Shown: positions 1-8,349 of the stretch, piece by piece
Position numbering within the stretch: position 1 is the first letter of the stretch
Layout: the number at the start of each line of letters is the position of its first letter
Assembly: GCA_026770585.1 (NCBI GenBank)
Contig: MU646325.1
Location: 729,249-747,341, forward strand
DNA length: 18,093 nucleotides
Source of the DNA: Baffinella frigidus
Lineage: Eukaryota; Cryptophyceae; Cryptomonadales; Baffinellaceae
Reading direction: 5' to 3'
Made by a program: the position numbers and the translations under genes
The notes under the pieces: generated by a model
Seen by the model: only the letters and a program-made list of their open reading frames with translations
Told to the model about the DNA's origin: nothing
The model's database searches: none

Positions 1-22
1 CTCTCTCCCTCTCCCACACAGT

Positions 23-54
<32 letters not shown>

Positions 55-80
55 CTCTCTCTCCCTCCCTCCCTCTCCCG

Positions 81-118
<38 letters not shown>
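1..118. repeat. CT/CA microsatellite
   Basis: Almost pure CT dinucleotide with short CA and CCCT interruptions. Low-complexity sequence with no coding signal. Confidence 0.95.
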
Positions 119-181
119 CACAGACCTCGCGGTGTTGCGGGGCGAGCAGGTGTGACGCCACAACTTGTCCAATTGCGAAAC

Positions 182-945
182 GGTCGGCGCGAAGCGGTTC
201 GACGACATCCCATCAGGAATCACCGTGTCCTGCGCGAGAAAGACGACTGCTTGGTTACGGTCGATTATTGACAGTAATTGATCAGTGACGGATGCCTGAG
301 TGGTTAGATAGGGGCCACCGTGTCGTGAGCGTCCCACGTTGGAGTGAGTGCATGTGAGTTACGTGTGTGTTCAGTTGCACGACGGTCGGCGCGAAGCGGT
401 TCGAGGACATCCCATCAGGAGTCACTGTATCCTGAAGGAAAGACGGATTTAAAAAAATTAAATGTGGAAAAATGTTCACTTTCAAAACACCGTTGTGAGC
501 TATGTTGAGGGTGGAACATGCTATATTAGCCTCGGCGTAGCTTTATCATAGCACATAACCCACACCTAAGATAGCAAAAAGGTGTGGCGCCACAAACTCA
601 GTTTGGGAAGTCGAATATTTAAATAAACTTTTTGTCATCATGTGGGTTGGTTTCGTGCGATAGTATATCTATGTCGAGGCCAAGATAGGAAGAGCTTGTC
701 CATGTGCGTGACAGCAGGCGCGCTGCGGTTCGAGGACATCCCATCAGGAACTACGAGGGAGGACTAGTTGTCTTATCCGGCAACCGCGTACCTTATCTTG
801 CGGTTGCCGGCAAGGTCAAGGTTCATTGTTTCAGACTATTTCGGGCAACCTTCGCCAATTTCAAGGGAAAATAATAGCAAGACGCATGGCGGAAAATGAC
901 ATGTGGCCCTCCCGCGTACCATCACCGTGTCCTGCGAGAGAAAAA
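182..945 (-). repeat. Relic copies of minus-strand exon V
   Basis: The 48-nt segment at 431-384 recurs at 229-182, again after a CAG acceptor and with only a few changes. It recurs more degraded at about 760-715, with the middle kept and the acceptor lost. Near 945-905 only the acceptor and the first bases (CTCGCAG then GACACGGTGAT) survive. Between copies the sequence is unrelated AT-richer DNA. Which of the two best copies is the functional exon cannot be decided from sequence alone. Confidence 0.65.
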
Positions 946-2368
946 AGAGAATTTGACGGATCGAAACCAACAAGGTCAGGGTTTCGGGTTTCGGGTTTCG
1001 AGTTTCGGTTCTCGGGTTTAGGGCTCTCCGGGTTTAGTGTTCAGGGTGTGGGGTTTAGGGGTGAACCTTGGGGAGGTGCATCGTAACCGGTTTGCACTGC
1101 GCTTTTCGGGTTTAGGGTTTCGGCGGTTGAGGTGTTTTGGGACGGGAAGGTTTAGGTTTAGGTGGTTCAGGAGGGGGCGTTTAGACGGGGAAGACCTCGG
1201 GGAGATGCATCGTGGCCGGTTTTCAGGTTTCGGTTTTCGGGTTTCGGGCTGAAGTGTTTGGGGTTTACGTTTTGGGGTTTAGGGTTTAGGGTTTAGGACC
1301 TCGGGGAGATGCATCGTGACAGGTTTCGACGGAGGCGCGATAGGGTGTGCGACGTACCTGTTTTCGGGGTTCGGGTTTAGGGTTTAGGGTTTAGGACGAC
1401 CGAGGAGAGATGAGACAACGACCGAGGAGAGATTAGACACGCGAGATGACGTGGGTACCGAAGCGGGGGCGTCTTCAGACTCATCAGACTTTTGCATCAC
1501 TCATCTCAAGGCTTGAGAGTAGTAAAAGAGAAGAGAGTATGGCGTACGTCAGGCGGGGAATAGAAAGACTTTGATCCTTTTATTTGACCCATGGAATCTT
1601 CCATGACTGATTTATCTGACAAATTTTATATGTCGAGTCCGCCTCTGTGCCAGGCCAATTGCAAGGAGGTTTAATGAGATATCTTCGATTTGCCTGAAAA
1701 TTACTTCCTGGCCAACCTCAATAAAAGCCGCGAGGGGCTGCTGGTGGTAGAGGGGCTGTGCAACATATGTGCTCTTGCTCGGGTAGGGCTCTGCAACATG
1801 CATATAGACCAGATCGTCTCGGAGGGGCTGCACACAAGTTCTCTTTTTCTCGTTCTCCTGCTCTCTCGCTCTCTCGCGCGCTCTCTCTCTCTCTCTCGCA
1901 CTCTCTGTGGTTGGAGTGAATACCTGGCCTCGGAGAAGTGTCCGGTTGGATCTGTGGCCATCAGAGTCGTCTTGGTGCGGTTGAACGTCCCAGGGCGGAC
2001 AGGCGTCACCCGGATTCGCGCGGGCTTCCGCCACCTGGCCATCCAGCACCTCCCGAGGTCAGCGTCAGGTGGGTGACGCCCTCATGCTCGAGCCGAACCT
2101 GGTCCATGAATGGACCAACCCCCCCGCGTTGCGGTACACAGTCGCTGCGTAGCGGGTGATGCGGTGAGCGAGTGAACCGTCCTGCCCCGGTAGAGGAGGA
2201 TCCTCACTGTACCGCAAATCCCCAGGAACCGCGAGGAGGTTGGAGGGAGGAGAGGTTTGTGTACCCGATGAAGGCGGTGTGCGCTGAAGATTGGTTTCCC
2301 GTCACGGTCGGCCGGGGCTTGCGCGGGCCGAGGCTCGACAGCTTCATCGTCGGCACGTTCGTCGCCAT
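384..2368 (-). CDS. Unidentified split gene, divergent from biotin synthase (partial reconstruction)
   Basis: I do not recognise this protein. On the minus strand, protein-like segments sit between plausible splice sites. Exon I (2368-2306) opens with ATG and reads MATNVPTMKLSSLGPRKPRP. Exon II (2098-2050) reads VRLEHEGVTHLTLTSG after a CAG acceptor. Exon III (about 2042-1924) contains FNRTKTTLMATDPTGHFSEA and ends GCCAG|GTATTC. Exon IV (1357-1300) reads YVAHPIAPPSKPVTMHLPE. Exon V (431-384) begins DTVTPDGMSSNRF. The III-IV and IV-V junctions keep phase. The II-III junction does not: only about 15 nt separates them and the frame shifts, so a boundary is wrong or the exon is damaged. The 3' end is unresolved and may lie outside the window. 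Exons IV and V have relic copies. The start lies about 325 bp from the BioB ATG, consistent with a shared divergent promoter. Confidence 0.4.
960..1405. repeat. TTTAGGG/TTTCGGG telomere-like tract with relics of minus-strand exon IV
   Basis: Degenerate GGGTTTAGGG and GGGTTTCGGG units run through this stretch; in the sense of the minus-strand gene they are CCCTAAA. Embedded are two truncated copies of the 3' end of exon IV, at about 1222-1193 and 1092-1065. They share the core GATGCATCTCCCCGAG in minus-strand sense, with changes. The intact exon at 1357-1300 is followed directly by GTCCTAAACCC, so the donor abuts the telomere-like repeat. Confidence 0.7.
1406..1923. other. Probable intron of the minus-strand gene, no clear coding content
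   Basis: Contains a short direct repeat (CGACCGAGGAGAGAT, twice near 1397-1433), several GAGGGGCTG-type motifs at 1731-1830, and a CT/CGCT-rich low-complexity block at 1850-1905. Long overlapping open frames exist on both strands, but their composition is driven by the CT block and they lack protein character. Confidence 0.5.
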
Positions 2369-2692
2369 TTTCGGGGCTGGATAGCGATGCGGGAGGGATG
2401 AGAGAGGGATGAGGGGGGGGTGTATGCAACCCCGCGTAACTGCTGACTGGCTTATTTGTTGTGTCGTGTCCATTTTGTACCAGGATCCTGGGGCTGCATA
2501 TTTATAAAACAGGGTTGTAAAAGTCGGATTTGGTCCAAGGACAGATTTTGCCTGTTCGATAAAAAGACTGAACGAGGCCGAGTCACCGTCGGCGGAACAC
2601 TTCCGCAGCGAGTGCTTGTGAAGAGGATACTCCGGACCCGAGCAGTCGCCCACCAGCTCTACCTCAGTCTCCTTCCGTCCCTCCGTTCCGAG
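2369..2692. promoter_or_regulatory. Divergent intergenic promoter region with TATA-like box
   Basis: This roughly 320-bp spacer separates the two divergently read start codons. A plus-strand TATA-like sequence, CATATTTATAAAAC, lies at 2497-2510, about 185 bp upstream of the BioB ATG at 2693. That spacing allows a 5' leader of roughly 150 nt. I see no duplicated exon fragments or telomere-like heptamers here, unlike the introns on either side. Confidence 0.5.
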
Positions 2693-5600
2693 ATGCTGGG
2701 ACGTCGCCAGGGATCGGCGACTGCCGGGATCGCCGTGCGGTCGCTGGTACAGCAAGTGGCCGGGCACGCGCGGCACCACACTATCACGCCCGCGCGGTCA
2801 TGGGGATCAGGAGCCGCGCGTTCGCTGGAACGAACTGTCGGAATGGCAGGCAAGGATCGAGGGATGGCGGCGGGCGCGATCAAGCTGGGCGACATCCGCA
2901 CTAACTGGACGTGAGCCACCCCTCTTTCCACAATAAAATATGTTGCCGTGTCTGGCAGCGTTCGAGATTGAGCAGGGCCGTCTGTTTCCGGGTGGACGCG
3001 AAGTGATCTTAGCTTCCGCGTGGCTTGGGCGTGTGCAGGGAGGAAGAGATCGCAGAGATCTACAACCGGCCGCTGATAGAGCTCATCTTCGACGCGGGGA
3101 CGGTGCACCGGATGTACCACAACCCGCGCGAGGTGCAGCAGGCGACGCTGCTCTCCATCAAGACGGGCGGCTGCATCGAGACGTGCGGCTACTGCTCGCA
3201 GTCCTCCTCCTGGTCTCACCCCAAGATTTAGGCCCAATTTTATGGTCCAGGGTTTATGGTTAGGGTTTGCTCAACATCCGCGGCCACCGCCGCGGCTCCA
3301 GACGCAGCTTAGGATTTGCGGTTTAGGGATTAGGGTTGAGGTTTAGGGTGCATGCCTGGTCTCCCCGGCGCCATCCCTCATCATGACACAAACTCTTCAC
3401 GTCCCCCGAGTCACGTCCCCTGGTGGTACGGGAAACCGCTACAAGTCAATATAATTAGAGTGTCGTGCACACCTCGTGAGTGTTGTGCACACCCGTTGAG
3501 TGTCGTGCACCCGGTCAGGTCCAAGGACACGAAGATGGTGACCTCCAGTACGGGAAACTGTTACAAGTCATTATACCGAGTGTGTACATCACACCTCGTG
3601 AGTGTCGTACACGATGTCAGATGCAAGGACTAAACGGGAAAAAACTACACCTTATTATACTGAGTGTGTCCTATACGGTGTCAGGTCCAATGATACGAAG
3701 ATGGATGTACGGGAAATCGCCACAAGTAATTATAATGGGTGTGTCCAACACTCCTAACGAGTGTGTGGTGGCAGGTCCAAGGACACGAAGATGGTGGCCG
3801 AGAAGCTGATGGACCTGGATGACGTCTTCAAGGAGGCCGTCCGCGCACACGAGGTTCACCCCCAAACCCTCAACCATAAACCGAGTTTCACCCTAATCCC
3901 TGAATCCCACATCTCAAATCCTGAACCCTAAACCCCCAAAACCTCAACCCTGAACCCCACACCGTAAACCGCGATTCTCTGGCACTCTGGGAGCACGCTC
4001 CAAGCGAGAGCGTTCCAGTCCAGCGACGCATCTATTCGTAGCTGCCTTGTCTCGTAAGACTTGCTCTACTCTAGAGTAGGCGAAAGTGAACATCACGCGC
4101 TTCTGCACGGGCGCGGCCTGCCGAACAAACCCTGCCCGGTTCACTCAACGCGTTGTGCAGAGAAGTTGGCGGCAAAATAATGCCATACGTTTCTGTACCA
4201 GCACCGTCTTCGGCCGCCAAATAATGCCAGGCGTTTTCGTACCAGCACCTTCAACTTTTACCAATTTTGCGTTATGCGTGCGGCTTAACGTTGACTTGTG
4301 AGCACAGCGCTCTGACCGCGACTCCTTGGCAGTCTGGGAGCACGCGCTTCTGCATGGGCGCCGCCTGGCGCGGCCCCTCCCAGGTGTGGTGTCCACCTCT
4401 GCCTCTCTCGGGTTCACTCATCCGTTTCCGCACTAAAAATCGACGAATTTGTACCGCAAAAGAGGGAGATTAGCTTCCGGTATCCGCATTTTGATGAGGC
4501 CTGGTAAAATGAGGAGACCAGGTTAACTCAGGCAGAGCTAGGTTACGCCTGCTCTGAGAACCTTGCGAGACTCGGGGTTCAGCGTTGGGGGTCCCGCCTT
4601 TTGAAAGAGGCGTACGGGGTACTCTGACCTCACACCCTCATCCTAAACCCTAGACCACCAACTGCAAACGCTGTGTCTAAATCCTAAACCCTTGATTTTT
4701 CTCTTCCACATTACTCTCCGCCTGTTGAAAAGCGGTCAACTTGCCTATTGAAACGTGGTCAGCTTACCTACCTACCACCGCGTGCGCCGCATGGGACCAT
4801 TCCACACAACGCCTCTTGACAAACCACAAACATGGTCCTGATACGAACCCTGCCCCGGTTTAGTCAACGCGGCGCTGCGAACGAACCCTGTCTGGTTCAG
4901 TCAACCGCCATGGGGTTACCCCCTGTGGGCCATTCTCTCGACGTCCCGGTCAGTTAACCTCACCTGTGCGAACAAACGCTTCCCGGTTCAGTCAACTGGG
5001 GGTCTTGTGCGCAGGTGGGTCCACGCCCGGTTCATCTAACCGCTACGAACGAAGCCTTCCGTCCGTGTTTAGTCAACTGTTAACTTAAGTTAACTGGGGG
5101 TCGTGTGCGCAGGTGGGCCCGAAGCAGTTCGATCGCGTGCTCGACATGGTCTCCAAGGTCCAACCCGAAACACGAAAACACGAAAACACAAACACGACTC
5201 CCGAGCCCGAAACCCGAGCCCGAAACCTGAATGAAACCCGAAGCCGGGAAGGTGTGAGAACCCGAAACCCGAAGACCTGAAAACCCCGAGACCTGAAACC
5301 AGAGACCCCGACACCCGAATCCCGAAACCCGAGCTTAGAGCGGGTCTCTCATTAGATGAAGCGATTTCGCATCGGAGCATCGAACAAAATCAGAATGAAA
5401 ATTCACTTTTTCACGCAATGAAGATTGCTACACAAGTTGACTGATTTTGTTCGATGGTCCAATGCTTTTCGAGGTCCGAATCGTGTCAACTATTGAGAGA
5501 CCCGCTCTCACTGCGGAAACGAATAAAAATGTTAGCGTTGTTGCCAACGAAAGTTTTCTGCACAACTGCCTTACTATGACCAGTATGACCCAACTGTGTG

Positions 5601-8303
5601 GTAATTTTCGCTGCCAGAAACTAATATTTATGCGGTGTGGCGCAGGTGCGGGCGCTCGGCATGGAGGTGTGCACGACGCTCGGCATGCTCACTGCGGAGC
5701 AGGCTGCTCAGCTCAAGGTCCGTTGATTTTCGTGGTAGTAAATAAACAGTCCGTTTTAGTGATTAAACGGTCCGTTTATTTTCGTCGTAGTAATTGAAAG
5801 GTCTGTTTATTTTCTTGGTACTGATTAATGATTGCTCGGTACCAAGACGTTTTGTTGAGATGGAGGTGTGCACGACGCTCGGGATGCTCACTGCGGAGCA
5901 GGCTGCTCAGCTCAAGGTCCGTTGATTTTCGTGGTAGTAAATAAACGGTCCATTTATTTTTGTGGTACTAGTTGAAAGTTCCTTCTATTTTCCTGGTTCT
6001 GATTGACAATTGCGCGGTACAAAGACATGTTATTAAGATGGAGGTGTGCGCGACGCTCGGGACCTCACCACGGATCAGGCCGCTCGGCTCAAGGCACGCG
6101 CCCCGTCCATCTATTTTCGTGGTACTAATCAAATCTTGTGAATTGCTGGGTACAAAGACATTTTATTAAGATCAAGTCCACGCCAACCTTCACGCCACCC
6201 CCCCCCCAAAAAAAAAAACTTACCCCCCCCCCCCACACAAAAAAACAAAATCCCAATCCTAACCCGAACAATAAACCGAACCCTGCATACAGGTTGTGGG
6301 TCTGAGCCGCTAAAACTACACCTTGGAAACGAGCCTAACCCCGACACCATAAACCCTAAACCCTCCACCATAAACCCTAAACCCTACACCATAAACCCTA
6401 CACCCTACACCATACACCCTAAACCCTACACGCCACACCCCGAACCAAAACAAAAGCTAACGATACACCCTCCACCCCACACCCCACACCAAAAACAAAA
6501 ACAAAAAACCAACACACTTAACCAAACCCTAAACACAGGTGGCAGGCCTGAGCTGTTACAACCACAACGTGGACACAAGCCTGGGCCCCAAACCCTAAAT
6601 TGAAGTACTATGCAATAAATAATGAACATTAAACAATAAATGATAAACACTCAACACTCAACCCTAAACCCTACTCACAGGTGGCAGGGCTGAGCTGCTA
6701 CAACCACAACGTGGACACTTCCCGGAGCTACTACGAAAAGATCACGTCCTCCCGTACTTACGAGGACCGTCTTGACACCATCTCCAAGGTCGAACGCCCT
6801 CCGTGCTGAGAGAAAAAAAGAGAGAGAGGGGGGGGGGGGAGAGCGCGCGAGAGAGAGCGAGAGATAGAGCAAACAGCTGATCGGGACTACAGAATGTGAG
6901 GTTGGGCTGAGCTGCTACGACCACAACGTGGACACATCCCGGAGCTACTACGAAAAGACCACCTCCTCCCGCACTAGCGAGGACCGCCTCGATACTATCT
7001 CCAAGGTCCCAACTCAGCAGGAACGAATAAAAGTGTCAGTCTATGGTAACAAAAATTACCACGCAATTGGGGCATACGTAATAGTAAAAGAATTTTTGTA
7101 GTAATTTTCGTAGGCCAGAAGCGAATATGTTGAGCCGGGGCTACGCCGAACAGATCACCTCCTCCCGCACTTACGAGCACCGCCTTGACACCATCTCCAA
7201 GGTATTAACTCCCTCAGTCGGGTTAGCCGACTATTCTCGAGTTGACACCTGCTGGGCGAGATGTACACATCTGTCCACTGTGGAGCGAAACTGTGCCCGG
7301 GCGCACCAAACTAAGCCCACATAGACTGCAAAAAGATCACGTCCTCTCGGACCTATGAGGACCGCCTCGATACCATTTCCAAGGTCGCACTCTGCCTCGG
7401 TCTATTTGGGCTCACCATTTTGGTGAGCCCGGGTTCTTTCCCGTTCCAAAGCTGACGAATTGGTACCGAAACCCCACAACGTCAACTTGAGGCCAGTTGG
7501 TCAACCCGAGTGAGGTAGAACTAGCAGTTCGATCGCTGCGTGGAGAGAGTAAAGGTTGGCCGGGTTGCTTTCGATCCGAATAAACGTTGGTTCTTATCCT
7601 GGTAAACCCTACGCCTTCAACCCCCCACCCCAAACCCCAAACCCCAAACCCCAAACCCCAAACCCCAAACCCCAAACCCCCAACCCCCACCCCCAAACCC
7701 CAACCCTCAGACCCGCCATCCTATCGGGGCGTGACCTCACCTCTCAACCCCGATCCGCAATCTCATCCCGCCAGGTATTTGTTTTAAATGGTTGGGAGTT
7801 CCCCGAATACATGAAATTTACCACACAATTGGTCACGTCCAGGGCTGGACACGACAGATTTGGCCAACTGTGTAGTAAATTTCGTTGATTCGGGGAACTC
7901 CAAAGCATTTAAATCAAATACCTGGCGGGATTAAATCAGGTGCGGGAGGCGGGGATCAGCGTGTGTACGGGCGGGATCACCTAACCTCTCAACCCCGAAA
8001 GACCACCGGCTGTATCTGGTCTCTGGACTAGGCCAAAAATGCAGGTTGAACATACCCCCAGGAGCCTGATCACAAAACCGATGGTAGGTGCGGGAGGCGG
8101 GGATCAGCGTGTGCACGGGCGGCATCATCGGCATGGGTGAATCCGACAACGACCGCATCGGTGCGACCCTGCAACCTCAACCCTAAACCCTAAACCCTGA
8201 ACCCTGAACCCCAAACCCCAAACCGGGCTTCTGCACACGTTTGCGACTCTTCTGGAGCACCCTGAACCCTAAACCCTGAACCCTGAGCCCTGAACCCTCA
8301 ACC

Positions 8304-8349
<46 letters not shown>

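Larger units (their letters stand above)
6539..7383 (+). repeat. Four relic copies of BioB exon 7 around the functional exon
   Basis: The functional exon 7 is 6681-6788. Relic one (6539-6585) keeps the acceptor and the first 40 nt. Relic two (6901-7005) is nearly full length, in frame and with an AAG|GTCCC donor, but has missense changes (YNHN to YDHN, Ile to Thr, Tyr to Ser). Relic three (about 7131-7201) keeps the 3' two thirds and an AAG|GTATTA donor. Relic four (7331-7383) keeps the last ~53 nt and AAG|GTCGCA. Upstream relics keep 5' parts and downstream relics keep 3' parts. Confidence 0.88.

Noticed and set aside
182-760. CRISPR array
   Set aside because: Repeats are irregularly spaced, decayed and carry splice acceptors; this is a eukaryotic locus.
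1690-2076. Plus-strand 128-codon open frame
   Set aside because: Overlaps minus-strand segments with better protein character (FNRTKTTLMATDPTG) and includes a CT low-complexity run.
3025-3231. Stand-alone short radical-SAM protein
   Set aside because: The CIETCGYC segment is exon 2 of the split BioB gene. The apparent extension SHPKI runs past the GT donor at 3213, and exon 3 restores the W-S-K-D continuation.
5860-5917. Functional alternative exon 6
   Set aside because: The copy lacks the first five codons and a good acceptor context; inclusion of 58 nt would shift frame. Kept as a relic pending RNA evidence.
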